64,000 bases of DNA from Helopsaltes ochotensis (taxonomy: Eukaryota; Chordata; Aves; Passeriformes; Locustellidae), in NCBI GenBank assembly GCA_013400155.1, contig VXBM01001215.1:1-64000 (forward strand). Reading direction: 5' to 3'. A program made the translations under genes and the position numbers. Below are positions 48,715 to 60,700 of this stretch, piece by piece; positions within the stretch are counted from its first letter, which is position 1, and the number at the start of each line of letters is the position of its first letter. The notes under the pieces were generated by a model, which did not search any database, had not been told where the DNA came from, and saw only the letters and a list, made by a program, of their open reading frames with translations.

Positions 48715-48995
48715 TATGATGGAAGAGAGAAATAATGGCAGTCTTCAAGTTTATAAATCTCTCATAGAGAGAGTGGGATCTGTTCTTCAGATTGCTGCTG
48801 GACAGGGTGGGGAGATTAAATTGCAGTAAGAAAATACAACTTGAATATTATGGAAACTTTCCAGATATGTAAGGGCCTGATTAGTGCTGGCTTTTGTGAC
48901 CTGGGGAGTTGGGAGGTTCTTGTCACTAAAGATTTTTAAGAGATGTTTTGATATATGTTTGTGAGCACTAACATGGGTTAGCGGATCCTGCGTGT
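48715..48995 (+). mobile_element. Old CR1/L3-type LINE 3' end, plus strand
   Basis: The segment 'AATAATGGCAGTCTTCAAGTTTATAAA' followed by 'AGAGAGTGGGATCTGTTCTTCAG', 'GGAGATTAAATTGCAG', 'GATTTTTAAGAGATGTTTTGATATA' and 'GGTTAGCGGATCCTGC' reproduces the order of the 3' region of old CR1/L3 copies, but with much divergence. No open frame survives. The copy is clearly older than its neighbour at 47815-48025 and lies on the opposite strand. Confidence 0.65.
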
Positions 48996-50427
48996 GTCAG
49001 AGAAGCATCTTTTCTCTCCAACCTTTTCTTACCCAAAGTAATTTTCTGTAACTCTCTTACAGCATAGTAAAACAGAACTGCTTCAAGGATTTTCTTTTGG
49101 AAAGGGTAGAGTTTGGGATAGACAGATGGATTTGTGAGATCAAAACAATTCCTCAATAATGAAATGAAATTCAAAATAAGAGATACTTTAGAATTCAAGG
49201 CCTTTTTTGTTTGTTTGTTTGAGTTTACAAGGATTATATTATGTCAGCAAACTCAGACACATGTTAAGAAATGACATTAATCATATATAAAAATAAATTT
49301 TCACAGAGACCTGCAAACTCAATAAAAAACCTCACTGAAAAATGTATAAGGCATTCATTTTAGCATAGGAAGCACAGAAAGTACAGTCAACATAGAAAAA
49401 TTTATTCAAGAATATTTCCTTAGCCAGAGCTTCTGTTTCAAAGGTGGAGTGATCTTTCCTAAAGCAGTCTGGAATGGCAGGATGAGAATGCCAGGTCTGC
49501 TGGGGAAGATGAAGATCAGTCTAAAGCCTGTTGCATGTCTCCTAAGGTTTACTTTGGACTTCCTGTTGCCACAAAAAAGGTGAAACAGAGCATTTTTTCC
49601 TTTCTTAAGTAATTCCTGTAGATAAGGGTAAAGGATATTGTATATTCTCGAAGACTGGAGATTTTACTACCTATTCTACAGCTTTCTGATGACAATATTA
49701 ACAATTTATCAACCTGGTGGAGTTTCAGGACTTAGGGGGAGGTCCTGAAAGACAACATAGGTGCCTCCAGTTAAGGTTTTGCAAAGCAAAAAATTGTTTT
49801 CCTTTGTCTGCATAAAGTGAAACAAATCGCACCACTTGCTCACACTACTTGTATAGTCAGTGGGAGATATAATTTCCTGCAAAGATGAGCTGCAGATTTT
49901 AACAAGCAGCACAGAATGCAACAAAAGCAGAGCTTGGGAGTTCTAAGCTTCTTGCTCCCTCTTCAGAGGAAAGTTTGAGTAACGTGTTCCCTGGGGAGCC
50001 AGAATCACTTCCTGCAGCTCCCTTCCCTTCTGGGCGCCCGAGCCCCTGTGTGTGGCCTGGCCGTGCTGTCTCACCACGCCAGGCTGAGCATCCCTCTAAA
50101 TGGGCTGGCTCCAGCTTGTAGGGAGACACTGGGGACTCTGGACTGCAACTATAAGGGCACTTCTAAATGACCGTGACATTCAAGTAACTTTTCAAAGCCC
50201 TGCTAAAAAGATGAGGCAGTTAAATTTTCTTTCCCACAGACAAATGCAACAAGTGCGCTTTAAAATGAGCAATAACAACCACAACAAAATACACAAAGGG
50301 TTTGTTATTATTGTAGCAGGATGTGAATTTGTTTAATCAACACTTAAACAGAGAGAATGGAAAAAAAGATACTGATGTGTCTGCTGTTAGGGGCTGTTGT
50401 TCCAGGTATTTAGTAGCACAACAGATG

Positions 50428-50458
50428 ACTCTCTAATTCCATATGAGGATTAGAGAGT
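50428..50458. repeat. Hairpin with 10-bp arms
   Basis: ACTCTCTAAT at 50428-50437 and ATTAGAGAGT at 50449-50458 are perfect reverse complements with an 11-base loop. It lacks the U-run of an intrinsic bacterial terminator and is not expected to act as one here. Confidence 0.8.
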
Positions 50459-51810
50459 TTTATGCTTATACTTGGAACCTGACCCTTCTATTAAAACTGG
50501 AATTAGACAACTTATATGACTAAAACTCACACTGATTATATTTTACTGACTGGAAGGGTATATTGATACTGCAACTTTGTTGCTTAAGCTTACTGCAATT
50601 CAAGCCATTAAAGACAACCGCTAAAAATGAAAACTAGTTTCCATGTTTTAAATAAAAATTTTTATAAATATTTTGAAATAAAAGCCAGAGTTAATGGTAT
50701 TTTTGCAATAGTCAATGTTTAATGGTTTATCAACCACAGAAAGTACCATCCTTCTTTGCATATCTCAAAACCTAAAAGATTTTATAACTGGCATTAATCA
50801 ACTTATGTGTGGCACTGTCTTACAGAAGTAAGTTGTTTTGTCTATATTTGTCTTATTCCAGCAGATGATAATGTAAGATAAGACAGTTGGTTATATAAGA
50901 ATTTTGTTTTTAAAAATTCTGCTAAATAGAGCCAACTCTTTTTGAGGCCATGATGGAAGAAGAATCTATTTATACTTTTTCATTTATCAGTCTCTTACAG
51001 CTATTTCCACAAGCAATAATGTATGCTAACAGGACATGAAAAATAAATGCAAGATACTTAGGGTTGCATAATAATGTTTTCTCTGCTAAACTCTAAACAA
51101 TTCCTTAATCTGTTCTGTTCTCTGCAGATGTTCCCACTGATTTAAATATGATGGCTGGCAGCATAGAAGACAGCATGAAGCAAGCAAGCAAACTAGTCTA
51201 GTGCTAAACCATCTAGCTCTCCATCCAGTTCTAGAAGTGAGGAGGTCCATAGGAAGACCACATGCCTCAGATGTTCACCAGAGTTGTGGGTCTGGAGTTA
51301 CAGGAAATACAGGCAGTTCAGATGCCCCACAGTTGTTGTGTAACCATGGTCAGGATTTTCTGCTATATTTTACAGTTTCCTTCAAGACTTTTATTTATCA
51401 GAATTGCCTTAAAAACTTTAGAGTGTCAGTTGTTTCATTCCATAATAAGAATGAAACAAGGCTGTTCCATCTGGCTGTTTCAGCTGTTATTGAAATACTT
51501 TGGGAGGGCTAAGAAAAGCCTTAGGAATCAAAATTACCAACTTGTGAGCAGAAATAAATATGCAAAGTAAGGGGAGAAGGATTTGAATCTATAAATACCT
51601 GAGAACAAAATAGAGCACAACCAGCTGAGCTGACCTTAAGAACACATATCAGTAGATATGCAAAGAGTTAACTGGAAATTCATGTAGTGATAATGAAATT
51701 ATATCTGCAACACTTCTCTAATGCTAGGAAAAACTTAAGCTACAGCCACATCATTTCTCAATTAAAAAGTTGAAGAAATTAATCACTTTGCAGTTTTGTT
51801 TTTAAAGGAG

Positions 51811-51852
51811 AAATATCCTAACAGGATATTTCATGCAAAGTTTTGCATGAAA
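51811..51852. repeat. Two adjacent palindromes with octamer-like core
   Basis: First palindrome: AAATATCCT / AAC / AGGATATTT (51811-51831). Second: TTTCATGCAAA / GT / TTTGCATGAAA (51829-51852), overlapping the first by three T. The second contains two ATGCAAA octamer half-sites (the POU-factor consensus is ATGCAAAT) in inverted order. Confidence 0.85.
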
Positions 51853-52487
51853 CTAGGGCTTAGAAGCCTGTCATGCCATCCGATATACCAACTTAAGGGG
51901 ACTCTGAAATCAATGATTTCCAGCTAGGAGAAGGTTAATAGAGCTCCTAAGGACCTAACACGGGATAAAAACCTGTCACATCTCACCGGGAAATACTTAC
52001 AGATAAGAGTTATGGCATTCCCATGCAGCCATGACCTGGCTGTGCAAAGTGGTAGGAAATTAATCCTGAATGCTTAGTCTCAGGGTGGAGGACTCCCCTA
52101 ATTTGTTAAGTTTCTTCAAGGTTCTGGGGCCCATCTGCAGCTACTGCTTCAGTCTAACAATTAGTAAAATGCTAAATTCAGACAAAATGGAAAAGAAAAC
52201 AGCAAAACAAAATATTGAAAAGATGGAAAAGTACAGAGGCAATCTAAGATATTAAAATTAAAGGTATAGAGATAGAAGGGCAGGTTTTTTTCAGCTCAGG
52301 AAATCATCTAAAACATCTTAGTTTTTCTCATTCTCCAGCAAATTTTTGGCCCCACGTAACTAAATGATTACTTTTAGTTTTGTAAATGACTTCTAATTTG
52401 TCTTTATGTAAGTATATTTTATGTAATACTGGTTTGACTAAATGTACAGTTAATTAATTTCCTCGAGCATAAATAATGTTGTGGGTG

Positions 52488-52537
52488 TTTGGTTTTTTTT
52501 GTTTGTTTATTTGTTTGTTTGTTTGTTTGTTTGTTTC
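52488..52537 (+). repeat. (GTTT)n microsatellite
   Basis: Repeated GTTT units with one ATTT interruption, next to a poly-T run. Confidence 0.9.
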
Positions 52538-55500
52538 TGTCCTTTTTTTTCCCCCTAAGAAACATGGAAGACAGCAGTTTTTGACCAAGTATTGCAGATT
52601 CTTTTTGAGGAAATCTGCATAAATAGTTTGGTTGGATTCTCCCTCAAAACTCAGCAGAAGAGGCTGTAGTTGCTTAACTTAGATTTCTTGCAAATAATTT
52701 TTGAGCTAAAGGTTGCTTTGCTGGTGAAATTTGGTGAAAATTTACCAATTTTGGTAAATATTTAAAAACTGAAAACGGTTATAAATAGTCATTATGAATA
52801 GTGCTAGGATTCCTTTTTGATTAGACTTGAGAAGTGCTGGCTCCAAAGAAATCTTTTTGATGGTGCACTATTTTTAGATGCAGTTCATTCTTCAAAACTG
52901 TTGCTTGACACTCAGCGTTGCGGGGTAAACTTGGGAAGATACCATTTGATCAGTTCAAACTAGGGTAGTACAGCATTTCTATTCTGCTCAAATGTCTACT
53001 AGGTACAAAGAAATTTACCCACTTTCCCATTAACTGTTTGTCAGATTCCTTATTGCAAGAAGTATTCTTTCTGTTCTATTGTCATGAGTGGGCATGCAAA
53101 GTTGTAAGCACTCCATAGTGGTCATTGCATAAAAATCCTTCATCAGTATTAACCTTATTATCAGATAAAAATAATGCAGAGGTTAAACTTGAAGAGTGTG
53201 GGATTTCCTGCCATTTTCTCACTTTGTTAAGGTGGGTTTCCTTCCAGCTGCTCTCGGCAGCCATAATAAGCATATGCTCATAGCTGGTACCTTTGACTTT
53301 CTCGGCAGGACTATATAATTTTCTTATTAATTCTCTGTTCTGCTTTGTATTTCTAAACAGACTCAATGTTCAGGATGAAATTCCAGATTTCAGTGCTATT
53401 ACTGTTCTTTCTAGCCATTATAGATGCTCCTATACCTTACATACGTAGATTGATTTCCTTAGGCAGAATTCACTGAGACAATGAAACAGAATTTCATGGA
53501 TCCCAAGAAGTCGGCAGCCTGCATAAAAGTCTTCATACTTAATTGCTGCATTGTGCTATGATGATAGAATTAAGCCTTCTTTGCAAAAGATTTTCTTCCT
53601 CTGGTTTTAATTAGCAACTAGATTATCAAAAGGAAAAATATTAAACAAGAACAGGCCTTTATGGTATACTGTATAATTTTACTGAGAACTGAATTAATTT
53701 AAGCATAATTAGTGACAGCTGAAAACCATGCAAAACATTGTCTACCTGAATTTCATTGTGGATAAAACTAAGTTTCTGCAGGAGATTTACTTTTCCTAGA
53801 GCCTGTAAGGACTGGAATACGAATAAATATTTTTCAATAAAGGTACAGTGCTTTGGAATTTGCTTTCAAAATATTGTAGATTGATGGCAAATTTGTATAC
53901 TTGTCCATCCTTCCAAAAACTCTCTGGTTTTGATAGGAATTTGGAAGATTAAACTAGTTTCATTGCATGAGATGGTAGATAACAAATATGAAATTTCTAC
54001 ATACCTATACTTAAACCTCCTCAGTCTTTCCTTAAATCATCTTGATTTATCTTTGAACCTTAGTAATGTTAATTTGAGTGATACAAGCAGAGGTTAGCTC
54101 ATTTAGTGGAAGCTAATTGCAAAGACGTTGAAATGAATCTTATACCTGCAATTTGTTTAAACTTTTGCAATTTTTCTAGTAAACTGAACGTTTAGGATTC
54201 ATGTTTTCTGAATCTAGACTGATTCATTTAGCCATGTTGTGTGGGAAGAGAATTGTCTGCAACAACACATTGTGGAGGAATAACCTGTTATTGTACTACT
54301 CTAATCTATTCAAGAATGGTTTGTAGAAATTACCTGGTATAATAAAATGGAAGAAAATGAGAATAGAGGAGAAAGTTCAGCAATGGCATTTTCACACAAA
54401 GGCTTCCTGTTTTTGGTGTCCAGTCAGAGCAATGCCGATCTGGAGTTAGGTCTTAAGCTCCACTTGCATTTTATCTGACAGAGTGATCCTCAGAAACCTC
54501 CTCTTCAATAAATTTCTAGGCTATGTTGAGGTGAAATGCAGAGGGAAAGGGTGAGTTTGGGTCACCTCACATAGAGCCACACAGGATGAGAACTGGAGGG
54601 GGACAACACAGGTCCTCTGTCTGAATCCTCAGCTCTGAACTTCCCTCTGGAATGCAATGCCAAAGGAAAAGGATGATTATACGGAATGTTGCACAGGTCT
54701 GTGGTATGAAAAGTGAGGTTTAATTCCATGCTTGAAGGACAGTTTTAAACTTGTGTCTGTCATATTAGAAGGGAGCAGACACACCGAACTTTGGGTCTTG
54801 TTCACTAACCTCATTGTTTTCAGAGACTGGAAATTTTGCTTTGTAGTATCTTGGGATGTGGACAAAATATGGGCTCCCACCAATTAAAAACACCTTTTCT
54901 GTTCACAATGTCTGTGTAACTTGCATGCATTTATTTACAGAAATTTAGGCATTTAAAGGGTTTAGCAATTAGGCAGCTGGTCTGAAACTGTCAATGGCAC
55001 TGAAAGACTTGGACAGAGAATAAAATGCCTAAGTCCAAAGCAGTTTGTTTGAATTCTTTTCTTACTTAATTTTCAAAATTTCTGTCACAGTTCATTGTGA
55101 AAGAAGAAGCTTTGCATAAAAAAACCCCAACCCAACCCAAAGCAAACAAACCTCAAACAAAAAGGCTTGATTAACTTTCCACTTCAAGATCATTCTATAA
55201 ACCTGACACTTTATTATGCGCTTTTTTCCCCCCTCTGACTCAAAAATACATGAGAGAAACTTAAGAAATAACAAGCTCATGGAGATTTTGTTGTTGTCAA
55301 GGAACATATAAAACTCTGTGAGATAAGAAATTGTCATTTCCTAGAGAAACCTTTGTCACAATTAGTCAAACAGAGAAAGTGGAAGACTGAAATAGAAGAT
55401 TAAAGAAAATATTTGAATAGTTCTAATACATGTCAAAGTTACTGTTACAATTAAATAGAAAAAGAAAACAACATCATAGTTTAATAAAAACAAACTCCTC

Positions 55501-55540
55501 AGCAAATCTATAGGTTATAGTGTTATAGGGCTCTTTCTGT

Positions 55541-57795
55541 TAGAATCAGATAATTTGCTGAGTTGGAAGGGACCCACGAAGACCATCAAGTCCAACTCCT
55601 GGCCCTGCACAGGACCATCCCCAAGAGTCACACCATGTGCCCAAGAATATTGTTCAAATGCTTCTTGAACTTTGTCAGGGTTGGTGTTGTGACCCCTTCC
55701 CTGGGAAGCCTATTCCAGAACCCAACCACCCTCAGGGAGAAGAACCTTTTTCTAATATCAAACCTAAACCCTCCTTGACCCAGCTTCAGGCATTCCCTCA
55801 TGTGCTGTCACTGGTCACCACAAAGCGATCAGTGCCTGCCCCTCCTCTTCCTCTCACGAGGAAGTTGTAACTGCAGTGATGTTTCCCCTCAGTCTCCTCC
55901 AGGCTGAACAGACCCAGTGCCCTCAGCTGCTCCTCACACAGCTTCCCCTCAAGGCCCTTCACCATCTTTGTTGCCCTCCTTTGGACACTCTCTAATAGTT
56001 CAATGTCTTTTTTACATTGTGGCNNNNNNNNNNNNNNNNNNNNNNNNNNNNNNNNNNNNNNNNNNNNNNNNNNNNNNNNNNNNNNNNNNNNNNNNNNNNN
56101 NNNNNNNNNNNNNNNNNNNNNNNNNNNNNNNNNNNNNNNNNNNNNNNNNNNNNNNNNNNNNNNNNNNNNNNNNNNNNNNNNNNNNNNNNNNNNNNNNNNN
56201 NNNNNNNNNNNNNNNNNNNNNNNNNNNNNNNNNNNNNNNNNNNNNNNNNNNNNNNNNNNNNNNNNNNNNNNNNNNNNNNNNNNNNNNNNNNNNNNNNNNN
56301 NNNNNNNNNNNNNNNNNNCCCTTGTTGAACTTCCTGTGGTTGGTGGTTGCCCAGCCTTCCACTTGTCAGGGTCTCTCTGCAGGGCCTCCCTGCCCTGGAG
56401 GGAGTCAGCAGCTCCTCCCAGTTTTGTATCATCTGTGAACTTGCTCAGTATCTCTTCCAGTCCTGCCTCCAAGATGTTGAAGAGCACACACAGGGCTGAG
56501 GAGCCCTGTGGAACAAACCCACTAGTGACAGGTCAGCAGTCTGATGTCACCCCATTCACTGTATAACCCTTTTTGTCCAACTCATGAACCAGTTGTTCAC
56601 CCATCTCATGATGTGTTTATCCAGCTGTGTACTGGACATTTTGTCCAGAAGGATCCTGCAAGAAAGAGTGTTGAAAGCTTTACTAAAATCCAAAAAGATC
56701 ACGTCATCTGGCTTCCCTTGGTCAGCTAGGTGTGTTATGTTGTCATCAAAGGAGTTCAGGTTTGATAAGCAGGACTTTCTCTTCATGAAACCATGTTGGC
56801 TGTGACCAATGACTACATTGTCTTTCAGGTGTTTTTCAACACCTCCGAGAATAATCTTCTCCACAACTTTACCAGGCACTGAAGTGACAGTGATACACCT
56901 GTAGTTTCCAGGGTTCTCCTTGCCCTTCTTGAGAGCTGGGACAATGTTCATCAGTAGCTGGGACCTCTCGGGATATCCAAAACTGCTCCAAAATCATCAA
57001 AAAGGCTTTGGGATTACATCAGCCAGCTCTTTGAAGATTCTCAGATGAATCCCACCAGGCCCCATATCTTTATCCAGTTGGAGCAGTAGATCCCACACAG
57101 TTTCAGGGTTGACTGGGAGTTGATCATTCTCACAGTCATGGTCCTGCAGCTTGGGGCACTGAGAGCCCCTTGTTGAAGACAGAGGCAAAGAATGGTTAAA
57201 CACCTGTGCCTTTTCTGTGTCCCTGTTTGCAAAGTGATCATCCTCACACTGTATTATTGTTACACTGCCTATTGCTATTAATATAATTGAAAAAAAAATA
57301 TTGTCCCCTACGTTTCGGGCCAGTTTCAACTCCAACTTTGGCAGCATAAATTTTTTCCCTTCAGAGGAAGCAGCATCTCTATATTCTTCCCATATCACCT
57401 GACATTTCTCTACTGGGTATACATCTTCCTTTTTTCTTTCATTTCCAAGGGAAGATTCCTGTTCAGCCAAGCCAGCCTTCTGCCTTGCCTGATTGACTTC
57501 CAACAGTTGGGAAATTCCTGTTCCTGTGCCCATAAAGGGTATTGTTTGGAAAGTGACCAGCACTGCAAAAACATTTTCCCAGGGGTCTTTTCTTACTGAG
57601 AAACCTGAGAAGCCTGGTCTGCTTTTGTCTTGTCCAGAGTTGAGGTTCTGCTCACAGCTTTTCTCCCGTCAACAGAGATTTTGAACTTGATTGCTTTGTG
57701 ATCACTGTGCCCAGGATGGCCACCATTCTCCACTTTGCTCCTCTCTGTCGACAAGCAGAAGTTAGAGTCAAGATGAAGCAGGTCAAGTCAAGGTA
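55541..57795 (-). mobile_element. Large CR1 LINE copy, 2.25 kb, containing the assembly gap
   Basis: On the minus strand, from right to left, it carries the end of the endonuclease domain (SDHKAIKFKI near 57690, then an ISVDGRKA-like stretch), then the linker with WEEYRDAA at about 57380. The reverse transcriptase follows, including NPGNYRCITVTSVPGK, SQHGFMKRKSCLSNL and DDVIFLDFSKAFNT within an open frame of 131 codons at 56556-56951. After that come FTDDTKLGG near 56430 (catalytic aspartates), the C-terminal region, and the 3' end beginning TAGAATCAGATAATTTGC at 55541. ORF2 is broken by stops and shifts, so it is inactive. The 295-N gap falls between the FTDDTKL region and the C-terminal part. 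The 5' end is truncated near 57795. Confidence 0.92.
56024..56318. other. Assembly gap, 295 N
   Basis: Run of N inside the CR1 copy. The sequences on both sides belong to the same element in the same orientation. Any open frame drawn across it is meaningless. Confidence 0.99.
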
Positions 57796-60700
57796 TGCTT
57801 CTTTGTGTGCAAATTCACAAAGTGAAATTGTGTCTAATGCTATACCATCATACACAGTACAGGACTGATTTAATTTGTGCCAAATCTGAGAGCGATATTC
57901 CCATTAGACATTTTCTGATATCCAGACTGAGGTACTTTTGTATGGGTTACAGTGTAGTAAAAGTTGAGGGAACAATTTCTGTCAAACAGGTTTTGGATTG
58001 GTTTCCTCCTGGCAGAATGCTTATTATGCAAGACAATGTTGTTATTCCTGTCACATTTAATGTGGCAGACTTTCTCCTGAACAGATGAAAAGACCCAGAA
58101 ATTAAAAAATTTATTTGTGTAAATGTAGTTGAAATTGTTTACAAAAATGTTGTGCTATGACTGGCAAATGCATGATAAAAAGAATCCACCATGCAAAACC
58201 AAACATAGGTAAGATCTCAACTGGTGACTTTCTGGTGACAGCAGTGTCTTGGTTATAGCCAGCATTATCCTCGGAGTTTGGAAATGGCTTTGTGAAATTA
58301 TGGGATTTATATTTAAAGTATTTTCCTGGATGGGTATTTGAATATTGAGCAACGCAAGCAAACACAAACGTTGCCTATTTAATAAGAAATTGACACTGTA
58401 TGTGAACTTCAAGATAAATCAAAAATGCACCCATATAAGTTAAATCAACTTAGATGTAAATAAATGTGAATACACTTATTTGACTAGCATAAAAGCTGGG
58501 GAGTATTTTAGCCTTTTAAAAACCTAACTTTTGCAGAACTGTCCTTACTGTAGGGGTTTTTAAATATGTAAACTGCAGAAAAGGACTGGGCAAAACTGAG
58601 AGTTCCATTTCAAGGGCATTTATTTTTTTTTTCTTTCTTCCCACTGGGATTTTCCTAGGAGAAAAGAAGAATCAGAAAACTTGAAATGAGTTCTTTGCAT
58701 TCATTTAGGGAGAGTTAATTAACAATCACATTCACAGGTATACATCTGATATTGTGATCACAGAACTTTGATATTTTTACTTAGTTTTCATAAGCTGTAC
58801 CCAAAACTAGACAAAAATACAAAAACATTCACAGCTATTATACTTAACTTATATTATTGTCTCATAAAATCTGTGGATAACAAATATTTTGCTCATCCTC
58901 TTTTATTTGGTTTCAAAATATTTTTGTTTTTCTACTCACCCTAGGTTTGGATTGTAATCCATGTAAAGACTGCATTTCCTGTGTATGCTGATGTCAAAAG
59001 CCAGAAATTCAAATAAAACTTTCTGTCAAAATCACCAAGTTTCACCTAATCTTGTGAAAAATCCAGAGATTTTGCATGGTGTCCATTCAAAACCACAAAT
59101 CAGGACAGCTTTCCTCAGTACTATGTTTCATAATACAAGAATGCTTGTGAAGTTCAAAAAACTTTCGAAGAACTTGGGCTAAGGTTTGGATTTTAACAAA
59201 ATTAAAAACCAGATGTGTCATACAATTTGGAGTTTTACACTGAAAGCTTTGCCCAGCTCTTATTCACAGCTAAATGAGACAACATTCACTAAGACAACAG
59301 TAATTTATAAAGATTTTTTTCCCATTTCTCTTAACAAGGTGGACTTTGAAGAATCTTTATGAGAAAATTGATTTTCTGGGCCTCTAAAATGAAGAAAAAA
59401 AGATGGAGGTTGACTGGTCTCATGTAATCTCAGTTTTATGACACTGTGAATGCATAGCATATTGAAAGACAAATAGAATATTGCAGCAGAGATATGTCCT
59501 GGTATCCAGTAGTTTGCAGAAGACTTTCTAGCTTCCTACGTATCTCCAAACTGACTATATTCCATTTCATCTTCTAGTTTTTTAATCATCTGAGTTGCCC
59601 ATTTTCTCTTCTCTCAAATGTGTGATTTAGAAATAACGTTGCCACATCCAGGTTATGTAACTTTACATGTGGCTGCCTAAATAGAACAAAAGACAATTTT
59701 TATGTAGCTGGCACATATTCTTTGAACATTGCTAAGGTCTTACTACACCAATCATTCACAGACAACTGTTGGCACTACTAACTCATAACACCTCCCACAA
59801 TACAAGCTGCAACATGGTGAGTTCCTTAATATATCCTGTGGATTGTGTTGTGTTAAGGGAAACACTCCAGAAAATATTTTTGCAAAGGCATGTATCACAT
59901 TGTTGAAGCAGAGCTCACTTTTTATTGAATGTTTGTAGGGTGGAGTGGGTTGAGAATTTTTCTATCTTATGTGTGGGCTAAGGTAGACAGAAAAATGCAA
60001 ACTCCATTTATATTATAGTTACTTTGAAGTTCAGTTTTCACATGCTGCCATTTATTTTTGTCCAGTGTCCCCCAGAATTTGCCATGTAGGCTCTGAAAAT
60101 CTGCTTCTTGCAGAAACAATACAAAGAACAAAATTAGGGAAAAAAAAAAAAAAAGAAAAGGATCCGTACAGGCAACAATGTTTCAGTGATAGGACAAAGG
60201 ACTTTAAGGTCACATTCTTGATGCTGGGCATCGTAGTTGTAGATATACACCAGAAGAATGTTCACAGAGCTTTTAAAATATAATAGGCAAGCTACAAGGG
60301 GAAAGGTTGTAGGGAGAAAATGGAAAGTTCTCTGAGAGTTTTAGGGAAAGTGTAATTTAACTCTTTGAAACTAAGAGTTAGATAAAACTATCTCCAAAAT
60401 TATTCTGACACATTGAGATTCTAGATAGCTAAAAGAAATTTAAAAAAGAATTAAAGAACAACATGAAGCTTTCAAAGAAACTACAGCAGTGTGCTAATCC
60501 ATACCTTTTAAGGCACTAGAAACAAGCATATACCTAAGAGGAAAAATACAGGTTTAGTTGGAAACAGAAGATGGAGAAACTTAGAAGTCCTTATCAGGTG
60601 GCACATAGCGACTTGTTTTCAACTCAGCATATGAAATTTAAATGACAAAATAAGTAATAAGGAATATCAATCCTGAAATGCTATGATCAGTTCCTTTACC

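Larger units (their letters stand above)
48996..55540. other. AT-rich noncoding DNA with hairpins and one GC-rich patch
   Basis: No gene supported. A GC-rich patch lies at about 49930-50130. Two adjacent palindromes lie at 51811-51852, a hairpin at 50428-50458 and a (GTTT)n microsatellite at 52488-52537. A 3' splice-site-like pyrimidine tract ends at 51127, followed by 23 codons and a stop, but this is not enough to call an exon. A CCCAA-type simple repeat occurs at about 55119-55163. Confidence 0.5.

Noticed and set aside
55119..55163. Telomere-like or functional CCCAA repeat
   Set aside because: The units are AACCC-like but irregular and do not match TTAGGG/CCCTAA; an ordinary simple repeat.
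55798..56566. Long open frames spanning the N run
   Set aside because: Their length comes from N bases that translate without stops. The real flanking sequence is CR1.
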